Assembly: GCA_030278955.1 (NCBI GenBank)
Contig: JAOANR010000002.1
Location: forward strand, 9,909,982-9,973,981
Direction: 5' to 3'
Source of the DNA: Hygrophila difformis
Lineage: Eukaryota; Streptophyta; Magnoliopsida; Lamiales; Acanthaceae
DNA: 64,000 bases
Position 1 is the first letter of the stretch. Every line of letters begins with the position of its first letter. Both the position numbers and the translations under genes were made by a program. The notes under the pieces are model-generated. The model had not been told where the DNA came from. It ran no database searches and worked only from the letters and a program-made list of their open reading frames with translations. Shown one piece after another: positions 1 to 12,900 of the stretch.

Positions 1-884
1 ATTAGGTGTCCCTAACACCTCATTTCAGTCATCAACACCCCAAAGTTTCATCCAAAACTCTCCCAAGACACTCCCAAAGCCAAACACCTTCCGGCGAACT
101 TCCGGCGAACTTTCCGGCAACCAAATCCTACCAAGATAGTGTGGAGATCAAGGATTTGCAGACATTGGATTGTTGGTAAGGTGTCAATCAAGTTTCCTTA
201 TTGCTCTAAGATCATAATCAACCTTCTAACTTACGGATCTTTACTTGCAAAACACGTTCGTAGCCAAAGGAGAAGAAGAACGTGTTGCGTAGATCCGTTC
301 GTGGCGATTTTGGTCAAATCGATCAACCTTAGAACGTTCAAGAACTCACTTACTGTAAGTTAATAACTTCCATATCAATATGGGTGGTTTAAAGACATCC
401 GAAACATTGGATCTTAAACGAAACGTTGAAATCAAACCTAAAAACCCCAATCTACGTATTTTCTGAAATCCGAGCAAAACTCTTACTTCGAGCGTTCAAA
501 CCTGAAAACTCAAAACTAAGATTTTGATCCTAAGATCTTAAGCTATATTGTGTAAAAATTTCAGAATTTTTCATCAAGTTTTGATACCCCAAATCAAGTC
601 GGACATATTCTGCGTTTTTAAGAATCTTCAAAAGTTGACAGATTTCATAACCGAACTTGATGAGCTTATTTCTATCATTTCTAGTCCGAACCGATCTTCA
701 TAATCTAAACAAAAGTTGTAGATCTATGAGTCTTGAATACCTCTGTAAAATTTCATGCATTTTCATCAAGTTTTGATACCCCAAATCGAGTCGGACATAT
801 TCTGCGTTTTAAAGAATTTTCAAAGGTTGACAGTTTTCTTAACCGAACTTGATGAGCATATTTCTATCATTTCTAGTCCGATCC
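1..884 (+). repeat. Element A 5' LTR, first visible part
   Basis: Nearly identical to 16512-17203 plus 35605-35794 of A's own 3' LTR. It holds two related motifs, TCTAGTCCGAACC (about 688) and TCTAGTCCGATCC (872-884). The second is the site where X inserted; GATCC at 880-884 is the left TSD. Splice-donor-like sites TTG|GTAAGGTG (about 176) and CTGTAAGT (about 354) are present. No gene is seen. Confidence 0.85.
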
Positions 885-3800
885 TGTAACACCCCGGATT
901 TGGTAACCCAGGCCGGGATGCCACCGCCACACCTCCCTAGCAAGACACGGTTTCTCCGAGCTCACTAAAGAGATGCAAGGCTATGGTTTTCAGTATTTAA
1001 AATATTCAAACAGCCCATTCATATATAATTTAAAGATAATACATCAAAGTTGCAGCGGAATTTATAAGTTGTGCAGCGGATATAATGTATAAGGGCCAAC
1101 ATGGCCAAAACACGGGTTAAACAGACCCGTTCATGATGTAATCCCCAAAAATTCCCAGTATGCATATGATGATGCATATTCTTCATTCTCTGTAAGAAAA
1201 AGGAGATATATGGTTTGGGTCAGCAAAAACGCGCTGAGTAAGCTAACACATAGCATGGGTTAGGGGTTTCAAAGCCTTTAGTTAATTTAATAAAAAGATT
1301 TCTTGTAGTAAAATGATTTGCAAGGCGTAACTAAATAAATACTTAAAAATATTAAATCTTTTATTTTCCTCTCCCGTTACATAACCATTTCAACAATATT
1401 TAATTTAGCCGGCAATCCGGCGGCCGCAGCCATTTTCAAAAATATCATTTCTCATGTTTCAAGTTTATATTTCAATCTCCATTCGGCAAGCATTATATTT
1501 CAATTGCCTTTCGGCAAGCAAGATATTTCTATTGCCTTTCGGCAAGCAAGATATTTCTATTGCCTTTCGGCAAGCAAGATATTTCTATTGCCTTTCGGCA
1601 AGCAAGATATTTCTATTGCCTTTCGGCAAGCAAGATATTTCTATTGCCTTTCGGCAAGCAAGATATTTCTATTGCCTTTCGGCAAGCAAGATATTTCTAT
1701 TGCCTTTCGGCAAGCAAGATATTTCTATTGCCTTTCGGCAAGCAAGATATTTCAAAAGTATCATTTAGCCGGTGATCCGGCGGCCTCAGCCAATTTCAAA
1801 AATATCACTTCTCAAAATATTTTTCGTTTCTTTTATAGTTCACCATTCACCAGGGCTCTTGTGACCGCAATCCTCATAATCAATATTTATAAATAACCAT
1901 TCGCCAGGGCTCTTATGTCCACTGGCCGTTCGCTTGGGCTCTTATGTCCACAAGCCGTTTGGCCATATTGATCATATCAAACTTGGTCATAAATTCCCCA
2001 ATGTTTCTAAAGAATTCTTTTACAGAAAATGTTTTTATTTGGTGTAACGGGATTTTTCAAAAATATAGCTTTATCGTAATTCCAACGTCTCGATCGTTGT
2101 TTAAAAGATTTCAAAAATCGATTGATGTCACAGTTTGCGCCTTTTTGGTTTAAAAATCCATTTCTTAGGCGATTGTTCTGAAATTTGTACAGTAGCTCAA
2201 AAACATCCCAACGAACAACTTTCGTGTTTTAAATTTTTCGGAAAAACGATGGGAAGCATGTCAAAAATCGAGTTTTCTACAGAAATAGTATGCTGTCAGG
2301 ATTCAGGTTTGACACCTTTCAAAGATTTGACTTTTTGACATATCAAATTGACTTCAAAAATTCTGAAATTTTACAGAGACATACTAGACTTGATTTCCAA
2401 CAACTTTTGTTTAGATCACATAGATTGGTTCGGGCTAGAAGTGATAGGAATAAGCTCATCAAGATCGGTTATGAAATCTGTCATCCTTTGACAATTCTTA
2501 AAAACGCAGAATATGTTCGATACGATTTGGGGTATCAAGACTTGATGAAAATCCTTGAAATTTTTACACAATATAGCTTAAGCTCTTAGGATCAAAATCT
2601 TAGTTTTGAGTTTTCAGGTTTGAACACTCGAAGTAAGAGTTTTTGCTCGTTGAGTTTGATTATGAAATCTGTCAAGGTTCTTGACATTGGCTCTAACGCA
2701 GATCGGATCGGCTCGAGTTTGGAGGTTCAAATCTCAATGAAAAATTCTAAAAACTTACAGTAATATTCCAAACTCATAGATCTACAATTCTTATGTTCAA
2801 CTCCAATCCTAGATCGGTCTAGATCTAAGGCCAAAATAACTAACAAGTTTGAATAAAGAATCTATCACTATTTCAAGATCTAAGTCGATGGCAGGTCTAT
2901 TCATGGTCGTTTTCGGATATCAAAACACGATGAAAAATTATGAAATTTTTACAGTAGCAAGATTAATGTCTTAGGAATGTTTTTCATGTTTTGGGTTTTT
3001 CCGTTTGAAGACTTTTAAGGGTTCGAAAAATTCATACGAAAACGCTGCGTTGAGGGTTTTTCTTGTTGACAGATTTTTAGAGTTTTTAAAACTCTATGTT
3101 TGGTTGCATTTTAAGTCACCCAAAACCATAGTAAGGTTAACTTACAGTGGGGATGATGTTTAGGAAGTCACGGGGTCGTCCGGAATCCACGGGATGTCAC
3201 GAACGAATCTCTTCCACCCGATTTATTCTTCCCTTGGCTCCGATTTGTGTTTGAATACGAAGATTCGTAAGTTAGGATGATGTTTATGATCTTAAAATCA
3301 TAAGGAAACTTGAATAACATCTTACCAACAATCTAAAGCCTGAAATCCTTGATCTACACACTTCCTTGGTTGGATTTGGCTGCCGGAAACTCGTCGGAAA
3401 GTCGCCGGAAGTTCGTCGGAAGAGTGTTTGGCTTTTGGGAGAGTTTTTGGAGAGTTTGGGGTGAATGATTGATGAAATGGCTGACAAATGGGGATAGGAT
3501 TGATTACATAACATCCAAAAAGATGCTACACCCGTGATAGATCGAGATTCCTCACTTGGGCCCCGAAAATTGGCGAGAAAGTCGCCAAAACGCGACAAAG
3601 GTTGCTGTCAGGCCTCCCACGCGGGGTTGGCGCGCTAATCGGCAAAAGCCGCGCCGGGTGCGCGCCACCGAACGCGACAACGCGACTGTTGACACGGCGC
3701 GGGGTGGGCGCGCTAATGAAGGGAACCCCGCGCGGACAGCGCGCCGAACACGCCTGGGCTTCGGTCCGGGCGGTGTCGTGCGATCCGTCGTGTTTTTCCT

Positions 3801-4256
3801 CCTCTCTTTCGGACTTCTATCCTCTTACGTTTTTGGGCTCGATTTTTCGGGTCATTCTCGGGTCATAAATTCTTATCTTAAGTTTATCTCGACTCAAATG
3901 AACTTCATGTTAAAATCTTAAATCCGTCGGTCTCGGTTTCGTCGGCTTTCAATTCGTCGTCTTTTGATTCCCGTGTAATAACTTGTATCATTAAATTTCT
4001 TTCGACTTCACGGGTTCTTGGAATTAAAATTCTTTTCCTTCATGAATTTAATTCCAATTATTTTGACTCAATTCATGGAATGTCTTCGGGCTTCCTTTCC
4101 CTCTTTTATTCCATTTTGAATTTAAATCTGTCGGCGTTTCATTTCCGAGCAATAATTTATTGTGATAAATTATTTTCTTCTTCTCGGATATATTTCGACA
4201 TTGATCGGAATAAATTTTTATTCCTTTGGACGTTGATAAAAATCTGGGGTGTTACA
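885..4256 (-). repeat. Element X 3' LTR (left copy)
   Basis: It begins TGTAACACCCCGG and ends CTGGGGTGTTACA. It includes a 28-bp minisatellite (1503-1754), a GC-rich block around 3600-3780 and splice-like signals on the minus strand. Short ORFs across it are repeat-driven and not credible genes. Confidence 0.95.
1503..1754. repeat. 28-bp minisatellite, 9 units, in X left LTR
   Basis: Nine nearly perfect head-to-tail 28-bp units with no spacer, preceded by one degenerate unit. Each unit contains TTGCC-TTTC-GGCAA, a 5-bp stem with a 4-nt loop. Because 28 is not a multiple of three, all three frames stay open and give spurious ORFs. Confidence 0.97.
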
Positions 4257-4599
4257 CTCTCCCCCCCTTAAGAATCAACTTCGTCCTCGAAGTTGTGCTT
4301 CGGCTTTTCTCGCGCGAAGAGTTATGGTCCTTTTTGTTTACTATTTGCGATGTTGTGTTATTGAATTATTGTTCGATTGTTGATCATCGTTTGTTGTTTG
4401 ATTATTGTTTGATTATTGTTGATTATTGTTTGACTGAACCCAGAATTGAAATTTCCAAGTTGCCTACGTACCCTGTGAAGGGATCAAGTCATTACGTAGT
4501 TCAAAAAGAATTTATTTGGGATACAAAATACTCGAGTTTCGAAATACGGGGTATTACATCCTCCCCCCCCTTAAGATTACAGTTATGTTCCCATAACTG
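4257..4599 (-). promoter_or_regulatory. Element X double polypurine tract with two hairpins
   Basis: Read on the minus strand. PPT2 (4257-4272) abuts the LTR and is the one used. It is preceded by the hairpin CAACTTCG-AGGA-CGAAGTTG (4276-4295). Upstream, after about 260 bp, a second LTR-like head TGTAATACCCCG (ending 4558) is preceded by PPT1 (4559-4575) and a second hairpin, CAGTTATG-GGAA-CATAACTG (4580-4599). The sequence between them matches the 5' extension of the LTRs of Y and A. Confidence 0.85.
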
Positions 4600-4820
4600 C
4601 CTATGTATTATTCCCACAAAGGTTCGAGTATCCTCGCCTACGATCCTTCCTCAATGAGCTGGCAAGTCAGCTTGATCAATGTCGTTCAATCATCCCATGG
4701 CTCTTCCTTGATTCCCTTGTTGAGGGTCCACCAGATCTAGCCTTTTCTCAATCATATCTTCACGAACATTGCATTCTCTAATCATGTGGTCTTCTCCACC
4801 ACATCTATAACAAGTCCCGC

Positions 4821-7800
4821 TGTAACACCCCGGTTTTGGTAACCCAGGCCGGGATGCCACCGCCACACCTCCCTAGCAAGACACGGTTTCTCCGAGCTCA
4901 CTAAGGAGATGCAAGGCTATGGTTTTTCAGAATTTAAAATATTCAAACAGCCCATTCATATATAATTTAAAAATAATACATCAAAGTTGCAGCGGAAATA
5001 TAAGTTGTGCAGCGGAAATAAAGTATAAGGGCCGACATGGCCAAAACACGGGTTAAACAGTCCCGTTCATGCAAGTCGTAATTAATGCAGGGATTTAAAA
5101 TAGAGATTTCCCCAAATGTTCCCATGTATGCATATGACGATGCATAATCTTCAGACTCTGTAAGAAAAAGGGGATAAATGGTTTGGGTCAGCAAAAACGC
5201 GCTGAGTAAGTTAACACATAGCATGATTTAGGGGTTTCAAATCCTTTAATTAAATTTTATAAAAACATTTCTTATAGGTAATACACAATTTAAGTTAAAC
5301 ATCCAATAATAAATAAATGGCATGATTTAAAATAAAGATTTCCACGTGATCATGATTCAACTTACATAGTAAAATGATTTGCACGGCATAGTTAAGATAA
5401 GACTTTTTGTCATGCATAAAAACATTTTATTTTAAAAATGCGAATATAATTACATACTTTAAAGACACATTTAATTTCATAATTAAAAACTTAAGCATGG
5501 GCAATTATTTAAGACATGATTTAAAAACATGAATAATGTCGTAAGTAAGTAAATAAAAAAAAATCTGAGCTTTTTAATATATTTCCCGTTACGCCATCAT
5601 CTCAACAATATATATCATTTAGCCGGTGATCCGGCGGCCGCAGCCAATATCAATAGTATCATTTAGCCGGTGATCCGGCGGCCTCAGCCAATTTCATAAG
5701 TATCATCTCATTTAGCCGGTATTCCGGCGGCCGCGGCCGATTCGCCATACCCAGTACCACTCCGTCGAGCCTCGAGTAACCCATACGGATACACTCGAGA
5801 GGGTAGGCCGTTGGTCTCTTGTGACCAAATACGCCATATCCAGTACCGCTCCGTCGAGCCTCGAGTAACCCATACGGATACACCCGAGAGGATAGGCCCA
5901 AAAATATAAGATGCCGTTTTGGCAATCTTTCGCGCGTAATAATCATTGCCGTTTAGGCACAAAATGAATAATTAGGAGGGCACCCTGCAGAGCACTCACC
6001 CCCCAATGTAACCGATATCGTTTCAACTTTAGTGTAACGGGATTTCCAAAAATATATCTTTATCATATAACAAGATTTCGATCGTTTGTTTAGAAATTTC
6101 AAAATCTCACAAGTTTAAAACCGATCGATGTCACAGTTTACGCCTTTTCAGTTTAAAATCCATTTCTTAGGCGATTGATCTGAAATTTTCACAGTGGCTC
6201 AAAAACATCCCAATGAACAACTTTCATGTTTTGAGTTTTTCGGAAAAATGATGGGAAGCATGTCAAAAATCAAGTTTTCTACACAAATAGTATACTGTCA
6301 GGATTCAGGTTTGACATCTGTCAAAGATTTGACTTTTTAACATAACAAATGAACTCCAAAAATTCTGAAAATTTACAGACACATACTAGACATGATTATC
6401 TACAATTTTTGTTTAGATCACAAAGATTGGATCGGACTAGAAATGATAGAAATATGCTCATCAAGTTCGGTTAAGAAAACTGTCAACCTTTGAAAATTCT
6501 TTAAAACGCAGAATATGTCCGACTCGATTTGGGGTATCAAAACTTGGTAAAAATGCATGAAATTTTACAGAGGTATTCAAGACTCATAGATCTACAACTT
6601 TCATGTTCAACACCAATCCTAGATCGGCCTAGATCCAAGGTCAAAATGGCTAACAAAATTGAGAGTGAAATCTGCTCAAGTTGTAAGATCCAGATTTAAT
6701 ACTGTTCGGTTTTGGGTTGGTTTCAGGTTTCAAAACATCATGAAAAATTCTAAAATTTTTACAGAAGCTAGATCTAAGTCTTAGAAACACTTTTTATGTT
6801 TTGAGTTTTCTTGTTTGAGCAGCTTTAGAGGTTTGAAAAATTCATACGAAAACGCTGCGTTGAGGGTTTCTCTTGTTGACAGATTTTTATTAATTTTCTT
6901 GAGTTGAATCCCTATGTTTGGTTGCATTTTAAGTCACCCAAAACCATAGTAAGGTTAACTTACAGTGGGGATGATGTTTAGGAAGTCACGGGGTCGTCCG
7001 GAATCCACGGGATGTCACGAACGAATCTCTTCCACCCGATTTATTCTTCCCTTGGCTCCGATTTGTGTTTGAATACGAAGATTCTTAAGTTAGGATGATG
7101 TTTATGATCTTAAAACCATATGGAAACTTGATTAACATCTTACCAACAATCCAAAGCCTGCAATCCTTGATCTACACACTTCCTTGGTCGGATTTGGTTG
7201 CCGGAAATTCGCCGGAAAGTCCGCCGGAAGGGTGTTTGGCTTTGGGAGAGTTTTGGGAGAGTTTTGGAGGAAACTTTGGGTGTTGATGACTGAAATGAGG
7301 TGTTAGGGACAGCTAATAACTTCCAAAATATGCCTCCCCCGTGATAGATCAAGATTCCCACCTTTGGGACCCAAAAAATGGCAAAAAGTCGCCAAAAACA
7401 CATAATGCCCGACTGCTACAGTAGCATGCTACAGTAGCGTGCTACAGTAGCATGCTACAGTAACTTTTTTTTTTTTTTTTTTAAATTTTTTTTTTTATAT
7501 ATATATTAAGATTCTTATCTTAAAAAAATCATAATGTGGGAATTTTTGTGATCTTGTAAGTCATACATAGCTTCAAAAAGGAATATATTCTTTATTTGAA
7601 AATGACAAGATATGATTAATATTCCACCCTACAATTTCAAACCATAGTCAAATTATTCCCAATTATATTATGGCATTCTAGAATAATCCCATAAAAAAAA
7701 ATATATGGGTAGAATGATTAATCAAGGATATATAGAAAATAGATAATTCTCATTATAATTTAAACATATGAATATATACATGTATATATACATGTGTACA

Positions 7801-8097
7801 TGTTTGGAAAGATTATTTCAAGACCAAGGTATATATGTGTATATAAACTTGTATATGGATTTAAAATATTCTATGAACCATATACTTATTACACTTGATA
7901 TTGAAATCCATATATTTATTTGAAAAGACATATATATATAATTTTTCAAAGTATGTTTTGTAGAAAATAATATACTAATCTTTAAGCACATATTTGAACA
8001 TATAAATATATATAGATTTGATTAAAAATCTACTTAGTGAATTGATCAAAATATATATATTCATACATATATATCGGGCAATTTCTATGGTATTACA
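4821..8097 (-). mobile_element. Solo LTR W with an unusual AT-rich U3
   Basis: A 3277-bp solo LTR flanked by CCCGC (4816-4820, 8098-8102). It lies in the minus direction, starting TGTAACACCCCGG and ending TATTACA, with no primer site, PPT or interior. Positions 4821 to about 7400 match the LTRs of A, Y and B. The last 650 bp or so (its U3 in element sense) is unrelated AT-rich sequence rather than the usual GC-rich block. The junction carries a 13-bp palindromic array. Confidence 0.92.
7414..7464. repeat. 13-bp palindromic tandem repeat, 4 units
   Basis: Four copies of TGCTACAGTAGCA/G. Each can fold as GCTAC-A-GTAGC. It is followed by a long T run and AT-rich DNA, exactly where W stops resembling the other LTRs. 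Confidence 0.9.
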
Positions 8098-8930
8098 CCC
8101 GCGTCTTGGGCATTCGCGCACCAGATGGGCTTGGTGGCACTGCGGGCAACGTGGTATGGATGCTTCATGGTTGCCATCCCGACTGTTTGAGTTCTGTGGC
8201 TGGTCAGGTTTAATGGTCACTTCCTTTCTCTTGTTAATATTCTCTATCCGCGTTCGGCAGTTACGTAGCCGATGACCAAATCGACCACACCGAAAGCACG
8301 CTCCGGGCTTAGGGCATCCTCTCGCATAATGTGGGTTACCACATCTTGGGCACGGTGGCGTATAGTCACCATGGTTGTAAACCATCCCTCTGTTTCTTCC
8401 ACCGTTGCCTTGAGGTGGTCTATTCGGGCCTCCCCGAATATGGTTCATTCCTAAGTAGTTATCGGTTCTGTGGTCTCGTTTTCTCTTGCCTTGCCCTTGG
8501 TTGATTAGTGCATTCCCCAAGGCATCCACAGCTTCTTCTATAGCTCTTAATCGGTCACTTAAGTTCTTAGGCATGGAGGCTACTTCCCCTCCTTGATTGG
8601 TTGCACTAACGTCTTGCACTGGTTCATCGGGTTGTCGTAGCTCTTCATTGGTGTTGGGTGGGATGGGTGGATTGTTAGGTCTTCCTCTAGGTGCCATTCT
8701 GTCACGAAGCGCGAGGATTTGATTGTAAGGATTTAATACAGTGTTGGAAGAATAATGATTTACTGAATCAAACGGTGTTGGTAGGAGTTGTTTTAGAGTT
8801 GATAATGTTCACTTGTTGGAAAATCGATCGCCTTGGCGTAGGTTTATGGCGTAGGTTTGTTGTATATATATAAGGAATTTTCGTACAGAGATAGGAGGTG
8901 AGATAGTGCTTCTATTTCTCGGAAAGGAAT

Positions 8931-9223
8931 AACTAGACAAAGGTAGATAGATGGCGTTGAGAAACCTTCAATCTCCTCAAGCCTCGTTGGTAGGGTCTTC
9001 CTCCGTCGGGCTTCGATCCTATCTATCATTTCTTCGTTCCGTTTGGTAAGTTTTTGAAGTTGGGTCTATAGGTTATTTATGCGTTCACAGTCAGCCGCTC
9101 TTAAGTTTCAGAAGGGTTGTAGGTCATCTTTAAGTTGAGCTATACGGCGTTTAGAGTATCGTATATTCTGTTGAGGGTCAATGTAGGCGTTCATCGTTCT
9201 CATCGTTAGGTTTCTCGACAAGT
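8931..9223 (-). pseudogene. Decayed coiled-coil ORF of element X
   Basis: On the minus strand, from about 9223 to 8931, the translation recalls the coiled-coil ORFs at 22798-23109 and 48332-48859. The order of short matches is the same (MNAY-D-QQN, R-AQL, NLR-AD--RINNL, QL--LT--N). At least two in-frame stops and a frameshift near the start disable it. It sits between the leader and the zinc-knuckle ORF, the place the intact ORF takes in B and C. This suggests X and B share an ancestor. The alignment was made by eye. Confidence 0.6.
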
Positions 9224-9919
9224 CATAATATATCGTCTAGGTGAAGATCTTTGGAAGAAAGGTAGAGAATAGTTATGTGCACGTTAAGCATAGACGATCA
9301 AGATCTAAAACTAGGGCACAACTAGTCTCAAGCTAACGCTTCTAAGTCGAGAGTCAAGGTCTAGCCGAATGCTAGTGTGAGAATGGTATGTATCACAAAC
9401 GATTCACATAAGAGGTTAGTACAAGTATTTATGTATGCATATGTGATCCCCCCAAAAAAAAAAAAAAAATTATGCATGCCTTTATTTATCCATGGGTTTT
9501 AAAAAAAAATAAATTTATTCCATGGATAGATTAAAATAAGGATAAAAGGTTTGGGCCACTATATTGGGCCGAATGAAATAAATTATTTGGGCTTTAAATA
9601 AAACAAGGTTATTGGGCCAAAATAATTTCTTGGGCTTCAAAAAAAAAATTTTGGGCTAAAAATTTGGGCCTTAACTTCAAAATAATAATTGGGCTCTTTG
9701 AAATATATTACTAGTTTAGAAATGATAACTTTAAAAATAATAATACTTGAAAATAATAGTTTAAAAATATTCCGAGCTCTTTAAAATAGTAGTTTTAAAA
9801 TATTCCGGGCTATGTAAAATAATAGCTTTAAAATATTCCGGTCTCTGATACCAACTTTGGTATCAGATATTTTCTTTGAAATAAATAGCTTTAAAATAGT
9901 CTGGGCTCTGATACCATTC
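9224..9919 (-). other. Element X leader: primer sites, GCCCA cluster, CCATGG hairpin
   Basis: Minus-strand leader. The primer site TGGTATCAGAGC is at 9905-9916, and a second, altered copy (about 9842-9853) lies in an inverted repeat. About 9540-9700 contains many TTGGGC/TGGGCC motifs spaced 15-30 bp apart in AT-rich DNA. An inverted repeat TATCCATGG...CCATGGATA lies at 9487-9528. No ORF is seen. Confidence 0.7.
9905..9916 (-). promoter_or_regulatory. Element X primer-binding site (tRNA-iMet)
   Basis: The reverse complement reads TGGTATCAGAGCCC, complementary to the 3' end of plant initiator methionine tRNA. It begins 3 nt inside the LTR end, as expected for Ty3/gypsy elements. It fixes the minus orientation of X. 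Confidence 0.95.
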
Positions 9920-12900
9920 TGTAACACCCCGGATTTGGTAACCCAGGCCGGGATGCCACCGCCACACCTCCCTAGCAAGACACGGTTTCTCCGAGCTCAC
10001 TAAAGAGATGCAAGGCTATGGTTTTCAGTATTTAAAATATTCAAACAGCCCATTCATATATAATTTAAAGATAATACATCAAAGTTGCAGCGGAATTTAT
10101 AAGTTGTGCAGCGGATATAATGTATAAGGGCCAACATGGCCAAAACACGGGTTAAACAGACCCGTTCATGATGTAATCCCCAAAAATTCCCAGTATGCAT
10201 ATGATGATGCATATTCTTCATTCTCTGTAAGAAAAAGGAGATATATGGTTTGGGTCAGCAAAAACGCGCTGAGTAAGCTAACACATAGCATGGGTTAGGG
10301 GTTTCAAAGCCTTTAGTTAATTTAATAAAAAGATTTCTTGTAGTAAAATGATTTGCAAGGCGTAACTAAATAAATACTTAAAAATATTAAATCTTTTATT
10401 TTCCTCTCCCGTTACATAACCATTTCAACAATATTTAATTTAGCCGGCAATCCGGCGGCCGCAGCCATTTTCAAAAATATCATTTCTCATGTTTCAAGTT
10501 TATATTTCAATCTCCATTCGGCAAGCATTATATTTCAATTGCCTTTCGGCAAGCAAGATATTTCTATTGCCTTTCGGCAAGCAAGATATTTCTATTGCCT
10601 TTCGGCAAGCAAGATATTTCTATTGCCTTTCGGCAAGCAAGATATTTCTATTGCCTTTCGGCAAGCAAGATATTTCTATTGCCTTTCGGCAAGCAAGATA
10701 TTTCTATTGCCTTTCGGCAAGCAAGATATTTCTATTGCCTTTCGGCAAGCAAGATATTTCTATTGCCTTTCGGCAAGCAAGATATTTCAAAAGTATCATT
10801 TAGCCGGTGATCCGGCGGCCTCAGCCAATTTCAAAAATATCACTTCTCAAAATATTTTTCGTTTCTTTTATAGTTCACCATTCACCAGGGCTCTTGTGAC
10901 CGCAATCCTCATAATCAATATTTATAAATAACCATTCGCCAGGGCTCTTATGTCCACTGGCCGTTCGCTTGGGCTCTTATGTCCACAAGCCGTTTGGCCA
11001 TATTGATCATATCAAACTTGGTCATAAATTCCCCAATGTTTCTAAAGAATTCTTTTACAGAAAATGTTTTTATTTGGTGTAACGGGATTTTTCAAAAATA
11101 TAGCTTTATCGTAATTCCAACGTCTCGATCGTTGTTTAAAAGATTTCAAAAATCGATTGATGTCACAGTTTGCGCCTTTTTGGTTTAAAAATCCATTTCT
11201 TAGGCGATTGTTCTGAAATTTGTACAGTAGCTCAAAAACATCCCAACGAACAACTTTCGTGTTTTAAATTTTTCGGAAAAACGATGGGAAGCATGTCAAA
11301 AATCGAGTTTTCTACAGAAATAGTATGCTGTCAGGATTCAGGTTTGACACCTTTCAAAGATTTGACTTTTTGACATATCAAATTGACTTCAAAAATTCTG
11401 AAATTTTACAGAGACATACTAGACTTGATTTCCAACAACTTTTGTTTAGATCACATAGATTGGTTCGGGCTAGAAGTGATAGGAATAAGCTCATCAAGAT
11501 CGGTTATGAAATCTGTCATCCTTTGACAATTCTTAAAAACGCAGAATATGTTCGATACGATTTGGGGTATCAAGACTTGATGAAAATCCTTGAAATTTTT
11601 ACACAATATAGCTTAAGCTCTTAGGATCAAAATCTTAGTTTTGAGTTTTCAGGTTTGAACACTCGAAGTAAGAGTTTTTGCTCGTTGAGTTTGATTATGA
11701 AATCTGTCAAGGTTCTTGACATTGGCTCTAACGCAGATCGGATCGGCTCGAGTTTGGAGGTTCAAATCTCAATGAAAAATTCTAAAAACTTACAGTAATA
11801 TTCCAAACTCATAGATCTACAATTCTTATGTTCAACTCCAATCCTAGATCGGTCTAGATCTAAGGCCAAAATAACTAACAAGTTTGAATAAAGAATCTAT
11901 CACTATTTCAAGATCTAAGTCGATGGCAGGTCTATTCATGGTCGTTTTCGGATATCAAAACACGATGAAAAATTATGAAATTTTTACAGTAGCAAGATTA
12001 ATGTCTTAGGAATGTTTTTCATGTTTTGGGTTTTTCCGTTTGAAGACTTTTAAGGGTTCGAAAAATTCATACGAAAACGCTGCGTTGAGGGTTTTTCTTG
12101 TTGACAGATTTTTAGAGTTTTTAAAACTCTATGTTTGGTTGCATTTTAAGTCACCCAAAACCATAGTAAGGTTAACTTACAGTGGGGATGATGTTTAGGA
12201 AGTCACGGGGTCGTCCGGAATCCACGGGATGTCACGAACGAATCTCTTCCACCCGATTTATTCTTCCCTTGGCTCCGATTTGTGTTTGAATACGAAGATT
12301 CGTAAGTTAGGATGATGTTTATGATCTTAAAATCATAAGGAAACTTGAATAACATCTTACCAACAATCTAAAGCCTGAAATCCTTGATCTACACACTTCC
12401 TTGGTTGGATTTGGCTGCCGGAAACTCGTCGGAAAGTCGCCGGAAGTTCGTCGGAAGAGTGTTTGGCTTTTGGGAGAGTTTTTGGAGAGTTTGGGGTGAA
12501 TGATTGATGAAATGGCTGACAAATGGGGATAGGATTGATTACATAACATCCAAAAAGATGCTACACCCGTGATAGATCGAGATTCCTCACTTGGCCCCGA
12601 AAATTGGCGAGAAAGTCGCCAAAACGCGACAAAGGTTGCTGTCAGGCCTCCCACGCGGGGTTGGCGCGCTAATCGGCAAAAGCCGCGCCGGGTGCGCGCC
12701 ACCGAACGCGACAACGCGACTGTTGACACGGCGCGGGGTGGGCGCGCTAATGAAGGGAACCCCGCGCGGACAGCGCGCCGAACACGCCTGGGCTTCGGTC
12801 CGGGCGGTGTCGTGCGATCCGTCGTGTTTTTCCTCCTCTCTTTCGGACTTCTATCCTCTTACGTTTTTGGGCTCGATTTTTCGGGTCATTCTCGGGTCAT

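Larger units (their letters stand above)
4690..8697 (-). pseudogene. Gag-like four-zinc-knuckle ORF of X, split by solo LTR W
   Basis: The ATG is at 8697 and the frame runs to 8103, where W interrupts it. It resumes at 4820 and stops with TGA at 4692-4690. The two parts total 726 nt and stay in frame once one TSD copy is removed, giving about 241 residues. Visible parts are a Pro/Asn-rich N-terminus, a short helix around residues 45-67, a basic stretch (GKRKR, about 70) and then four CCHC knuckles. These are CX2CX3HX4C (about 116-128), CX2CX4HX4C (about 134-147), CX2CX3HX4C (about 184-196) and CX2CX4HX4C just past the insertion: the same pair twice. The capsid (Retrotrans_gag) domain seen in D's gag is absent. 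By inference it is an RNA-binding nucleocapsid-like protein. As it stands the frame reads from W into a premature stop. Confidence 0.82.

Noticed and set aside
1503..1754. CRISPR-like array or repeat protein
   Set aside because: Units are directly adjacent with no spacers, lie in a plant LTR, and the frames stay open only because 28 is not divisible by 3.
3556..3921. Arg-rich ORFs in the GC-rich block of the LTRs (also 12569, 16198, 19253, 30469, 34674, 45419)
   Set aside because: They recur in every LTR in several frames, change frame with small indels, and show no domain.
4690..8697. Treating the zinc-knuckle protein as a host CCHC gene
   Set aside because: It lies between the primer site and PPT of X with matching TSDs around X, so it belongs to the element.
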